From UBA1367 sp040268355 (GTDB lineage: Bacteria > Actinomycetota > Coriobacteriia > Coriobacteriales > Atopobiaceae): a stretch of DNA of 42,850 nucleotides. The stretch covers positions 1 to 42,850 of the forward strand of contig JAWRIT010000016.1 of assembly GCA_040268355.1 (NCBI GenBank). Reading direction: 5' to 3'. Position numbers and translations under genes: made by a program. The notes under the pieces are model-generated. The model saw only the letters and a list, made by a program, of their open reading frames with translations, had not been told where the DNA came from and did not search any database. Position 1 is the first letter of the stretch; each line of letters starts with the position of its first letter. Shown here in pieces: positions 15,342-24,179 of this stretch.

Positions 15342-15360
15342 GCCGAAAGGAACAGCCATC

Positions 15361-16641
15361 ATGTTGAGCAAGAGCATAACGCGCCGTGGCTTTCTGGGGC
15401 TTGGCGCCCCGATGGCTGCCTCCACGGCCCTTGCGGGCTGCGGCAGACGTGGTGACGGCGGCAAGACCGAGATAGAGGTCGTTGTCTACAAGCAGGAGGC
15501 AGTCAAGATCTTTGAGCGGCTTGCGGCCCTCTTCAACGAGACGCACGACGACATCCATACGACCATCACCTGTCCCAACGACGCCACCACCGTGCTGCGG
15601 ACGCGCTTCATTCGTGAGGACTACCCCGATGTCATCGGCATCGGAGGAGACGTGACCTTCTCGAACTTCGTTGACGCCGGCATCTTGGCAGACGTCTCCG
15701 ACTTCCCCGGCATGGCGCAGATCAAGCAGACCTACATCGACACGCTCGAGCAGCTGGAGTTCGTGCCCACCGAAGGCACCTACGGCGTGCCCTATGTGGC
15801 CAATGCGGCGGGGGTCCTGTACAACCGAGCCCTGTTCCGGGAGCACGGATGGGACATCCCCACCACCTGGGGAGCGTTCACGGAGCTGTGCGAGACGATC
15901 AGCGCTGCGGGGATCCTACCGCTCTACCTGGGATTCAAGGACACCTGGACCACGCTGGCCCCCTGGAACGCGCTGGCCATCGAGCTTGCGCCCGCTGACG
16001 TGTGCCAGCAGGTCAACGCTGGTGCGACCACCTTCACCGAGCACTATCGCGAGGTGGCGGAGAAGGAGTACGCGCTGCTGCAGTATGCCGAGGACGGACC
16101 CTTCGCCTACGGCTACAACGACGCCTGCACGGCCTTCGCCAATGGCGAGAGCGCCATGTACACCATCGGCAGCTACGCCGTGCCCCAGATCCGTTCGGTC
16201 AACCCCGACATGGACATCGACTCCTTTGTGATGCCGGGCAACGACGATGCCGATGGCCAGGTCCTCAACTCTGGTGTCGACCTCCAGTTCTGCGTGACGG
16301 AGGCGTGTCCGCACAAGGAGGCCGCCTATGAGGTGATCAGCTTCCTCATGGAGCGCGACAACCTGCAGTCCTACATCGAGGACCAGATCGCCGTGCCCTG
16401 CTGCGAGGGCGACTTCCTGCTGCCTGATGTGCTTGAGGGCATGCAGAGCTATATCGAAGAGGGAAGGACGGCCGACTACCAGGACCATTACTACCCCGCC
16501 GAGATGGCGGTGGACGCCCAGATCCAGACCTTCCTGATCGACGGGGACGTGGACAAGTTCCTCGCCAAGTTCGATGCGGACTGGACGCGCTACAACCGCG
16601 ACATCATCCAGAAGGTACAGGACTACAACGCGACGCACTGA
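15361..16641 (+). CDS. Tat-type lipoprotein, sugar-binding protein of the ABC importer
   Basis: A 426-residue extracellular solute-binding protein of family 1 (MsmE-like). The N-terminus has a twin-arginine motif (TRRGFLGLG, Arg8-Arg9) and a lipobox LAGC with Cys27, so it should be exported folded by Tat and anchored by lipid. The mature part has the expected pattern: TEIEVVVYKQEA at the start, a YGVPYVANAAGVLYNRALF hinge segment, then FANGESAMYTIGSYA. The genes on both sides give the ATPase and permeases. An oligosaccharide with alpha-galactosyl units (raffinose or melibiose class) is inferred from the GH36 gene downstream. AAAGGA precedes ATG 15361. Confidence 0.92.
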   Translation: MLSKSITRRGFLGLGAPMAASTALAGCGRRGDGGKTEIEVVVYKQEAVKIFERLAALFNETHDDIHTTITCPNDATTVLRTRFIREDYPDVIGIGGDVTFSNFVDAGILADVSDFPGMAQIKQTYIDTLEQLEFVPTEGTYGVPYVANAAGVLYNRALFREHGWDIPTTWGAFTELCETISAAGILPLYLGFKDTWTTLAPWNALAIELAPADVCQQVNAGATTFTEHYREVAEKEYALLQYAEDGPFAYGYNDACTAFANGESAMYTIGSYAVPQIRSVNPDMDIDSFVMPGNDDADGQVLNSGVDLQFCVTEACPHKEAAYEVISFLMERDNLQSYIEDQIAVPCCEGDFLLPDVLEGMQSYIEEGRTADYQDHYYPAEMAVDAQIQTFLIDGDVDKFLAKFDADWTRYNRDIIQKVQDYNATH

Positions 16642-16740
16642 CAGGCAGGTGCGGTCTGGCAGACGTCCGCATGACGGCCACGCCCGACTGCCCAAACGCA
16701 TTCGTCCCTCACGTACCAGAAAGGAAAAGGAGGTACCGCC

Positions 16741-17589
16741 ATGGGCGGCAATAGCAGGCAGAGGACCTACTACCTCATGCTCATCCCGATTCTCGTCCTG
16801 TTCTTCTGCTTCAACACGCTCCCGCTGCTGAGGGGCTTCTTCTACAGCTTTACCAACTTCCGTGGCTTTGGCGACTACGACATGGTCGGCCTGCGCAACT
16901 ACGCCGATCTGTTTCAGGACGCGCGCGTGGGCAACTCCTACCGGTTCACGTTCAGGCTGGCCCTCGTCGCCACATTGGCGGTCAACGTCATCAGCCTGAT
17001 GATGGCGCTGGCGCTCAACAGCAAGATCAAGTTCAAGAGCACTCTGAGGGGCCTGTATTTCATCCCCAACATCCTAGGTGCATTGGTCGTGGGCTACATC
17101 TTCAACTACTTCTTCACCTATATCGTGCCCTTCCTCACCCATACGACCTCGATTCTGGCCGACGCCAACCGCGCCTGGATCGCCATCGTGATCGTGTGCG
17201 CCTGGCAGTCCATCGCCATGAACACCATCATCTACATCTCGGGCCTGCAGACCGTCCCCGAGGATGTTTACGAGGCGGGGGCGTTGGATGGCGCCGTTGG
17301 CTGGAACCGGTTCCGCCACCTCACCTTCCCGCTCATCATGCCGTTCTTCACCATCAACATGGTGCTGTGCATGAAGAACTTCATGATGGTGTTCGACCAG
17401 ATCATCGCACTCACGGACGGAGGGCCGGCGCAGTCGACCGAGTCCATCTCGTTCCTCATCTACAACAACGGCATGGCGGGTGGCCAATTCGGCTTCCAGA
17501 GCGCCAACGCCGTGGTGTTCTTCCTGGTGATCGTCACCATCTCCGTCCTGCAGACCCGTTTCTTGAGCAGCCGAGAGGAGCAGCTGTAA
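16741..17589 (+). CDS. ABC sugar transporter permease 1 (MsmF-like)
   Basis: A 282-residue CUT1 permease with about six membrane helices. The first is YYLMLIPILVLFFCFNTLPLL and the last FFLVIVTISVL. The cytoplasmic EAA loop that docks on the ATPase is EAGALDGAVGWNRFRHLTFP (about 178-197), then PLIMPFF. It pairs with the next gene, which starts on the last base of this stop codon. AAGGAGG lies just before ATG 16741. Confidence 0.93.
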   Translation: MGGNSRQRTYYLMLIPILVLFFCFNTLPLLRGFFYSFTNFRGFGDYDMVGLRNYADLFQDARVGNSYRFTFRLALVATLAVNVISLMMALALNSKIKFKSTLRGLYFIPNILGALVVGYIFNYFFTYIVPFLTHTTSILADANRAWIAIVIVCAWQSIAMNTIIYISGLQTVPEDVYEAGALDGAVGWNRFRHLTFPLIMPFFTINMVLCMKNFMMVFDQIIALTDGGPAQSTESISFLIYNNGMAGGQFGFQSANAVVFFLVIVTISVLQTRFLSSREEQL

Positions 17590-18431
17590 TGCCTGAGAAC
17601 GTCAAGGAGCGCTATAACTGGTCCATCACCATCCTGCTCGTCATAGGTCTTGTCACCATCCTGTTCCCGCTGTACATGACCGTCGTCATCGCTTTCAAGC
17701 AGCCCAGTGAGATGACCAACTCGATCCAGGGCATCCTGTCGCTGCCCGCGCACTGGAGCCTGAGCAACTTCCGCGAGGCCATTGAGGTCACCGACTTCTG
17801 GCGCTCGCTTCTCAACAGCCTGTTGATCACGGGCATCACCATGGTGCTCACCATCCTGATCCACTCGGTGGCAGGCTATGCGGTGGGTCGCAATCGAGGC
17901 CGCAGCAAGTTCTTCGGCGTCGCGTACTACTACATCACCAGCGGTATGTTCGTTCCCTTCGCCATTCTGATGATGCCGCTGGTCAAGCAGACGGCGCAGA
18001 TGCACATAGACAACATGGCAGGCGTCATCCTCTGCTATCTGGTGTTCTACATGCCGATGAACGTCATGCTGTACGCTGGCTACCTCAGGAACATCCCGGT
18101 GGCGCTTGAGGAGGCGGCACGCGTTGACGGGGCCAGCACCTGGACCACCTACTGGCAGATCATCTTCCCGCTCATGAGGCCCATGCATGCGACGGTCGCG
18201 GTGCTCACGGCGCTGGGCACCTGGAACGACGTCATGACCCCGCTGGTGATCATGTCGGGAGGCGGCATGAACACCCTGCCGTTGGCCCAGCTCACCTTCC
18301 AGACGCAGTTTGGCACCAATTACAATCTGGCCTTCGCCTCGTACCTGTTGGCGCTGCTGCCGATCCTGATCTTCTACCTGTTCGCGCAGAAGCAGATCAT
18401 TAACGGCGTCGTCAACGGTGCGGTCAAGTAG
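17589..18431 (+). CDS. ABC sugar transporter permease 2 (MsmG-like)
   Basis: The second CUT1 permease, 280 residues with about six helices (first ITILLVIGLVTILFPLYMTV). The EAA loop reads EEAARVDGASTWTTYWQIIFP, followed by PLMRP. Its ATG shares one base with the TAA of the first permease (TAATG), showing tight translational coupling. An open frame extends upstream inside permease 1 but is not family-like. Together with the ATPase and binding protein this completes one importer. Confidence 0.93.
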   Translation: MPENVKERYNWSITILLVIGLVTILFPLYMTVVIAFKQPSEMTNSIQGILSLPAHWSLSNFREAIEVTDFWRSLLNSLLITGITMVLTILIHSVAGYAVGRNRGRSKFFGVAYYYITSGMFVPFAILMMPLVKQTAQMHIDNMAGVILCYLVFYMPMNVMLYAGYLRNIPVALEEAARVDGASTWTTYWQIIFPLMRPMHATVAVLTALGTWNDVMTPLVIMSGGGMNTLPLAQLTFQTQFGTNYNLAFASYLLALLPILIFYLFAQKQIINGVVNGAVK

Positions 18432-18450
18432 GCACCCACAGCCTCCCTGC

Positions 18451-18473
18451 GGGGCCGGTCGCCAGCCGGTCCC
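18451..18473 (+). other. intercistronic hairpin after the permease genes
   Basis: GGGGCCGG and CCGGTCCC form an 8-bp stem (one G-U) with a seven-base loop, 19 bases after the permease stop. There is no T-tract, so it is more likely a message stabiliser or partial attenuator within the operon. The rest of the 210-base gap before the alpha-galactosidase shows no clear promoter. Confidence 0.4.
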
Positions 18474-18641
18474 GCCCTCCGAGGGCTTGCGTAAGATGCG
18501 TCACATGCGCCGGGGAGTCGCGCCATGCCGTCCGTCGCGTGACGTTCGTGTGCCTATCGAGAAAGCCCCATGTGGCGCGTGTTCCTTCGGGCTTACGGTG
18601 GGTGCACCTATCCATCCACGACACAGGCAAAGGAAGACCTC

Positions 18642-20834
18642 ATGTCCATCAGCTTTGACGAGCGCGCTCAGGCGCTCACGATCCACACGCGTCGTAGCAC
18701 CTATCAGATGCAGGTTGATGACATCGGTTGTCTACTGCACCTCTACTACGGCAGGCGGACCGAGGGCGTGATGGGCTACCTGCCGTCATGCTTCGACCGC
18801 GGGACGTCCGCCTCGCCCTACGAGAAGGCCGACGACCGCTCCTACTCGTTGGACTTCCTGCCACAGGAGTTCCCGACACAGGGGGTGGGCGACACGCGCA
18901 GCCCACTGCTGGTCGTGCGCGATGCGGCGGGGACCTTCGGCTGCGATCTGCGGTACGTGCGCCACGAGATCCGCCCGGGCAAGTACGCGCTGCCCGGGCT
19001 GCCTGCGGTCTACGCGGACGCGGATGCCGACGAGGCCCAGACCCTTGCGGTCACCCTGTGCGACCGGCGGTTGGGATTGGAGATCGAGCTGCTCTATGGC
19101 GTGCTGCCAGAGATCGACGTCATCTGCCGCGCGGCCATCGTGCGCAACGTCGGCTCCCAGCCCCTGGTGGTGGAGAAGGCACAGACCGCCTGTCTCGACC
19201 TCGTCCATGGGGACTTCGACCTGATCTCTCTGCCTGGTCGCCATGGCATGGAGCGCGTTCCGACGCGCACGTCGCTGCGGCAGCTCTCCTGCGTGGTGGG
19301 CAGCGCCAGGGGATCCTCGTCGCACCAGCAGAACCCGCTGCTGGTGCTGGCGGACCACGACACGACCGAGACCGCCGGTCGCTGCTGGGCGATGGCCTTC
19401 GTCTACAGCGGCAGCTTCAAGGGCGAGGCCGCGCGCGACCAGTACGGTCAGACGCGCCTGCAGCTGGGCCTCTCCGATGAGCTCTTCTCCTATCCGCTCG
19501 AACCGGGTGAGCATCTGGTGGCACCCGAGGTCATCATGTCCTGGTCGGGACAGGGCCTGGGTGAGCTCTCGCAGAGCCTCCACCGTTGCATGCGCGAGCA
19601 CGTATGCCGTGGCTTCTGGCGTGACCGCGTGCGACCAGTACTGATCAACAGCTGGGAGGCCTTCTACTACGACTTTGACGGCGACCGGCTCGTGGAGTTC
19701 GCCCGCCTTGCCCATGAAGTGGGCATCGAGCTTCTGGTGGTTGACGACGGCTGGTTCGACAACCGCGACGACGATCGCAGGGGATTGGGCGATTGGCGAC
19801 CCAACGAGGAGAAGCTCGACGGGAGCCTGACGCAGCTCATCGCAGCCATCAACGACGTGGGCCTGCAGTTTGGCATCTGGATGGAGCCTGAGATGGTGAG
19901 CGAGGACTCCGACCTCTACCGGAGCCATCCCGACTGGGCCCTGGCGATTCCCGAGAAGCAGCCGGTGATGGGGCGCAACCAGCTGGTGCTCGACCTGTCG
20001 AGAGAGGATGTCCGTGACAATCTGTTCGCCCAGATCTGTGGCGTGCTCGACCAGGGCCCCGTCGCCTATCTCAAATGGGACTACAACCGCGTCATCACCG
20101 ACATCTACTCGCATGTGACTCAGGACCAAGGCACGGTCCTCTACGACTACGTTATGGGGCTCTATGCGCTGCTTGAACGGGTGAGGAAGCGCTATCCCGA
20201 ACTGCTCATCGAAGGGTGTGCGGGTGGGGGCGGACGCTTTGACGCGGGCATGCTCTACTACACCCCGCAGATCTGGTGCTCCGACAACACCGACGCCGTC
20301 GATCGCCTGTTCATCCAGTATGGCACGTCGCTCGGCTATCCGTGCTCGGCGGTCGGGGCCCACGTCTCTGCCTGTCCCAACGAGATGACGGGACGTACCA
20401 CCAGCTTTGCCACCAGGGCCGTTGTCGCCGGTGCTGGCACCTTTGGCTACGAGCTCGACCTCACGCGGACGACGACAGAGGAGCGCGTCCAGATACGGTC
20501 TCAGATAGCCTGGCACAAGCGGGTCGCCCCGTTGGTGCTGAAAGGCGTCTATCACCGCTTGTCCGACCCGCTTGCCGATGCGGTGTGCGCCTGGGAGCAT
20601 GTTGCTCACGATGGGAGCCAGGCGCTCGTGAGCGCCGTCGTGGTGGAGACGCATGGCTACGGCATTCCTCGCTTCGTGGTTCCCCGTGGCCTTACGGCCG
20701 GAGCGCGCTACCGCGACGTCGTGCGCGGTGAGGTCTACGAGGCCAACGCGCTTATGGAGATGGGGATGCCCCTGCCGCTCGCCATGCGGGACGGGGACCA
20801 TCGCAGCTACACCTGCCTGCTCGAACGAGTCTGA
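18642..20834 (+). CDS. Alpha-galactosidase, glycoside hydrolase family 36
   Basis: A cytoplasmic retaining alpha-galactosidase of 730 residues, the usual length of bacterial GH36 tetramer-type enzymes. The N-terminal beta-sandwich (1-~330) is followed by the catalytic barrel with WEAFYYDFD and VVDDGWFDNRDDD. The nucleophile is Asp480 in LKWDYNR and the acid/base is Asp548 in WCSDNTDAVDR; the GCAGGGGRFD loop lies between. It should release galactose from melibiose, raffinose and similar sugars brought in by the importer. ATG 18642 has AAAGGAAGA upstream; the longer open frame lacks similarity. There is no signal peptide. The galactokinase gene follows, fitting the pathway. Confidence 0.95.
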   Translation: MSISFDERAQALTIHTRRSTYQMQVDDIGCLLHLYYGRRTEGVMGYLPSCFDRGTSASPYEKADDRSYSLDFLPQEFPTQGVGDTRSPLLVVRDAAGTFGCDLRYVRHEIRPGKYALPGLPAVYADADADEAQTLAVTLCDRRLGLEIELLYGVLPEIDVICRAAIVRNVGSQPLVVEKAQTACLDLVHGDFDLISLPGRHGMERVPTRTSLRQLSCVVGSARGSSSHQQNPLLVLADHDTTETAGRCWAMAFVYSGSFKGEAARDQYGQTRLQLGLSDELFSYPLEPGEHLVAPEVIMSWSGQGLGELSQSLHRCMREHVCRGFWRDRVRPVLINSWEAFYYDFDGDRLVEFARLAHEVGIELLVVDDGWFDNRDDDRRGLGDWRPNEEKLDGSLTQLIAAINDVGLQFGIWMEPEMVSEDSDLYRSHPDWALAIPEKQPVMGRNQLVLDLSREDVRDNLFAQICGVLDQGPVAYLKWDYNRVITDIYSHVTQDQGTVLYDYVMGLYALLERVRKRYPELLIEGCAGGGGRFDAGMLYYTPQIWCSDNTDAVDRLFIQYGTSLGYPCSAVGAHVSACPNEMTGRTTSFATRAVVAGAGTFGYELDLTRTTTEERVQIRSQIAWHKRVAPLVLKGVYHRLSDPLADAVCAWEHVAHDGSQALVSAVVVETHGYGIPRFVVPRGLTAGARYRDVVRGEVYEANALMEMGMPLPLAMRDGDHRSYTCLLERV

Positions 20835-20904
20835 AAGCTGCGCCATGGAGCGCGGCGGGCACCTATCGGCGGGGTCGTGGATCCCTTGACCACAAGGAGG
20901 CAAG

Positions 20905-22158
20905 ATGGGCATTCCTGACATGACGACGCTTCGGAAGGTCTATGGGGCGCAGGCCACCGAGGCTGCAGAGCGCTTCTCGATGCTCGAGGGCCGCTATCGT
21001 GAGCTCTTTGGTGCCGGCACGCCCGAGTTCTTCTCGGCGCCGGGGCGGACCGAGATCATTGGCAACCATACCGACCATAACGGTGGCAAGGTCTTGGCGG
21101 CGAGCATCACGATGGACACGATCTGCGCGGCGGCACCGAACGACGACAACGTGGTGCACGTCGTGAGCGAGGGCTATCCCGAGCCGACCGTCATCAGTCT
21201 GGACGCCATCGGCGACGTCCCACGTCGTGCGGGCACCGTCTCGCTGGTGGCGGGCATGCTGGAGGCCCTGACGCGACGGGGCCATGTGGTGCGTGGCTTC
21301 AACGCGGTCGTGTCCACAGAGGTCATCCCCTCTGCGGGCGTCAGCTCGTCGGCGTCCTTCGAGACGCTGATCTGCGCCGTCATCAACCACCTCTTCAACG
21401 ATGGCGCCATCGACGTGACGACCTACGCTCTGGTTGGTCAGTATGCCGAGAACGTATGGTGGGAGAAGGCGTCCGGCCTGCTGGACCAGATGGCGTGCGC
21501 GGTGGGCGGCACCATCGCGCTCGACTTCTCCGACGGCGTCGCCTTCCGGCAGGTGGACTTCTCCTACGATCAGCTGGGCTGCGACTTGGTCATCGTCAAC
21601 ACGGGAAGGGGGCATGCCGATCTCTCGGAGGAATACTCGTCGGTTCCCGGTGAGATGCGGACGGTGGCGGCCACCCTGGGAGTTGAGGGCCTCTGCGAGG
21701 CGACCGAGGAAACGCTGCTCGCACGGTTGCCTGAGGTGCGTTCGGCCGTGGGCTCAGATCGTGCCCTCCTGCGCGCGCTTCACTACTTTGAGGAATGCGC
21801 CCGTGTGGACGAGGCGGTCGCCGCTCTCGCAGCGGGCGACAAGGATCGGATGCTCGCGTTGATCAACGCGTCAGGCAGCTCGTCGTGGCGCTGGCTGCAG
21901 AATGCCTTCGTGAGCGGCGACGCCTGCGAGCAGCCCATTCCGGTGGCCCTCGCCCTGACCGAGCTCTACCTTGGCCGTCTTGGTGGTGGGGCCTGTCGCC
22001 TGCATGGCGGGGGCTTCGCAGGCGTTATCATGTGTGCTGTGCCCAGGGAGGCGACGCGGGGCTACGTCGAGCTCATGGGTGCGACCTTTGGGGCCGACAA
22101 CGTCTACCTCACCAACATCCGATCGGCCGGCGCCGTACGTCTTGGCGCGGAGCGCTGA
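20905..22158 (+). CDS. galK: Galactokinase (GHMP kinase family)
   Basis: It phosphorylates galactose at C1 as the first Leloir step. The 417 residues hold the three GHMP motifs. Motif 1 reads GRTEIIGNHTDHNGG (the variant seen in many Gram-positive proteins instead of GRVNLIGEHTDYNGG). Motif 2 is PSAGVSSSASFE and motif 3 is GGGACRLHGGGFAG. The catalytic Asp is expected in the LLDQMACAVGG segment. AAGGAGG precedes ATG 20905, and the gene follows the alpha-galactosidase by 70 bases. galT and galE are not in the window, so the pathway must be completed elsewhere. The variant motif 1 leaves some doubt about exact sugar preference. Confidence 0.88.
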   Translation: MGIPDMTTLRKVYGAQATEAAERFSMLEGRYRELFGAGTPEFFSAPGRTEIIGNHTDHNGGKVLAASITMDTICAAAPNDDNVVHVVSEGYPEPTVISLDAIGDVPRRAGTVSLVAGMLEALTRRGHVVRGFNAVVSTEVIPSAGVSSSASFETLICAVINHLFNDGAIDVTTYALVGQYAENVWWEKASGLLDQMACAVGGTIALDFSDGVAFRQVDFSYDQLGCDLVIVNTGRGHADLSEEYSSVPGEMRTVAATLGVEGLCEATEETLLARLPEVRSAVGSDRALLRALHYFEECARVDEAVAALAAGDKDRMLALINASGSSSWRWLQNAFVSGDACEQPIPVALALTELYLGRLGGGACRLHGGGFAGVIMCAVPREATRGYVELMGATFGADNVYLTNIRSAGAVRLGAER

Positions 22159-22224
22159 GGGGCCTGGGGTAGGGGACGGGAGGTCTCGGACCGGGGCGAG
22201 CGGGCGACATGAGGGCGGCACACG

Positions 22225-24171
22225 ATGATCGAGGACTATCGCAAGGCGTGCAAGCAGGGCCGCCGCGAGGTGAGCGCGGCCATCTCCAAGGGCCGCTACC
22301 CCTACCTCCCGGCGCTGGACGAGCTGCTGGGTGAGAGACGCGGGGCGGGCGAGGTTCCCCTCGGGGTGCGCGACATTCCCATGGAGCTCGTTGTGGGGAC
22401 CAAGACGCGGTCCCGCTCCAACATGTTCTCGAGTGGCTTTCTGCCGATTGCGGAGACCGGCACCGAGTTCGCCGTCAAGTGGAGTCGCCTCTTTGACGCG
22501 CAGACGAGCGAGGGCATACGGGACCCGGTGGTGGTCTATGAGTATCTGCAGCGCTTTTATGTGCAAGAGGGCAACAAACGCGTCTCGGTGCTGCGCTATC
22601 TGGGCGCCCCCACGATCACGGCAAGCGTCACGAGGATCCTGCCGGCTCCCTCGGACGACCCGGCGATCCGCTGCTACCACGAGTTCGTGCGCCTGTACCG
22701 GGTGGCACCGGTCTATGGGCTGATCTTCTCGAAGGAAGGCTCGTGCCATACGCTGGCGAAGCTCCTCGGGCAGACGCTCGACGACCCTTGGCCCGAGGAC
22801 ATGGTACGCAGCCTCTCCTCGACGCTCTTCCTGTTCTCGCAATCCTATCGTGCCCGTGGCGGCGGTCTGCTCTCGCAGACGGTCGCCGACGCGTTTTTGC
22901 TGTACGTCCGGGCCTATGCCACCAGACGGCCCTTGGGCGTCTCCTCGCGGGAGATGGACGTGCGCGTTGCGAGCCTCTGGGGAGAGCTGGTGGTGGCCTC
23001 CCAGAAGGACGCCATCACCTACATCGAGAGTCCGTCCGAGCATCCGGTCGGCGTCACCCGCTCGGTCAGGGGTATCACGCGCGGGCGGCGCCGGAGCCGT
23101 CCTCTACGCATCGCCTTCGTGTACGACCGCGAGCCCAGCACCTCGGGTTGGACGGCGCTGCACGAACGGGGTCGTCTCGACCTGCAGCGGCGGCTCGGCT
23201 CCACCGTGGACACGACCGCCTTCTTCAGGCGGGCGTCCGACGACGACTTCGATCGTGCCATCGCTGCGACCGTCGCCGACGAGGCCGACGTCATCGTCAC
23301 GGCCTCCCCACGCCAGATGGAGCAGACGCGTCGTGCGGCCGTTGCCCACCCTGACCGGGTGTTCATCAACTGCTCCATCAATCTGACGTCCCGCGCGGTG
23401 CGTACCTTCTACGCGCGCATGTACGAGGTCAAGTTCCTCATGGGGGCGCTGGCGGCGAGCATCGCGGAGAACCACCGGGTGGGATACCTCGCCAACTCGC
23501 CCATCTTTGGCAGCGTGGCGGAGATCAACGCCTTCGCCATCGGGGTCTCGATGGTGGACCCCTATGCCACGGTCACGCTCAAGTGGACTGCGACCGAGGG
23601 CCGTGACTGGTGGCGCGAGCTGGTCGAGAGCGATGTGAGCGTGCTGGCGGGACGCGACTATCCCAACCCGCTCGCCCCCACCGAGCCCTTCGGGCTCTCC
23701 CGGCTGTACGCGGACCGTCCGCCCGAGCGCGTGGCGACCCCCGTGTGGGACTGGGGACGCTACTACGAGCTCATCGTGCGTTCCATCCAGGACGACCGTT
23801 GGCGCAGGGAGGGCGACCGGCACCGTGATCGCGCCCTCAACTACTGGTGGGGCATGCCTGCCGACGTGGTGCGACTGGAGCTGGGAGAAGGGCTGGCCAG
23901 CGGCCCGCGTCGGCTGATGCGGACGCTGCGGCAGGACGTGATCGACGGACGGCTGCACCCCTTCGAGGGCATGCTGGTGGGGCAGCGGGGACAGCTCGTG
24001 AGAGACGAGGGGTCGCCGCGACTCACGAACGAGGAGATCGCCTCCATGCGCTGGCTCAACGAGAACGTGGACGGACGCCTGCCCAAGCAGTGGGAGCTCT
24101 CGCAGCAGAGCGCGGCCGACGTGGCGGCCTCTGGCGTCATTTCGGCCGAGACCGACAACGAGGAGGACTGA
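22225..24171 (+). CDS. Cytoplasmic ParB-like plus BMP/PnrA-like ligand-binding protein
   Basis: A 648-residue protein of unknown role. Residues ~100-140 (VYEYLQRFYVQEGNKRVSVLRY) look like the ParB/sulfiredoxin-type fold, in which this QGNKR-like turn binds nucleotide or DNA. From about 295 to 530 the sequence looks like a basic membrane protein (BMP, PnrA/Med) periplasmic-binding fold: LRIAFVYDREPSTSGW, then DVIVTASPRQMEQTR, FLMGALAASIAENHRVGYLAN and INAFAIGVSMVDPYA. BMP proteins are usually lipoprotein nucleoside receptors, but this one has no signal peptide or lipobox, so a cytoplasmic nucleoside sensor is possible. A metallophosphoesterase gene follows after eight bases. Domain calls are by eye. 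Confidence 0.65.
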   Translation: MIEDYRKACKQGRREVSAAISKGRYPYLPALDELLGERRGAGEVPLGVRDIPMELVVGTKTRSRSNMFSSGFLPIAETGTEFAVKWSRLFDAQTSEGIRDPVVVYEYLQRFYVQEGNKRVSVLRYLGAPTITASVTRILPAPSDDPAIRCYHEFVRLYRVAPVYGLIFSKEGSCHTLAKLLGQTLDDPWPEDMVRSLSSTLFLFSQSYRARGGGLLSQTVADAFLLYVRAYATRRPLGVSSREMDVRVASLWGELVVASQKDAITYIESPSEHPVGVTRSVRGITRGRRRSRPLRIAFVYDREPSTSGWTALHERGRLDLQRRLGSTVDTTAFFRRASDDDFDRAIAATVADEADVIVTASPRQMEQTRRAAVAHPDRVFINCSINLTSRAVRTFYARMYEVKFLMGALAASIAENHRVGYLANSPIFGSVAEINAFAIGVSMVDPYATVTLKWTATEGRDWWRELVESDVSVLAGRDYPNPLAPTEPFGLSRLYADRPPERVATPVWDWGRYYELIVRSIQDDRWRREGDRHRDRALNYWWGMPADVVRLELGEGLASGPRRLMRTLRQDVIDGRLHPFEGMLVGQRGQLVRDEGSPRLTNEEIASMRWLNENVDGRLPKQWELSQQSAADVAASGVISAETDNEED

Positions 24172-24179
24172 GGCCGCGC

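Noticed and set aside
18786..20921. Minus-strand open frame of about 710 codons opposite the alpha-galactosidase gene
   Set aside because: Antisense shadow; the plus strand encodes a complete GH36 enzyme with both catalytic Asp residues.
22225..24171. BMP-like protein as an ABC transporter receptor
   Set aside because: No signal peptide or lipobox and no neighbouring nucleoside permease or ATPase genes; the N-terminal ParB-like part argues for a cytoplasmic role.
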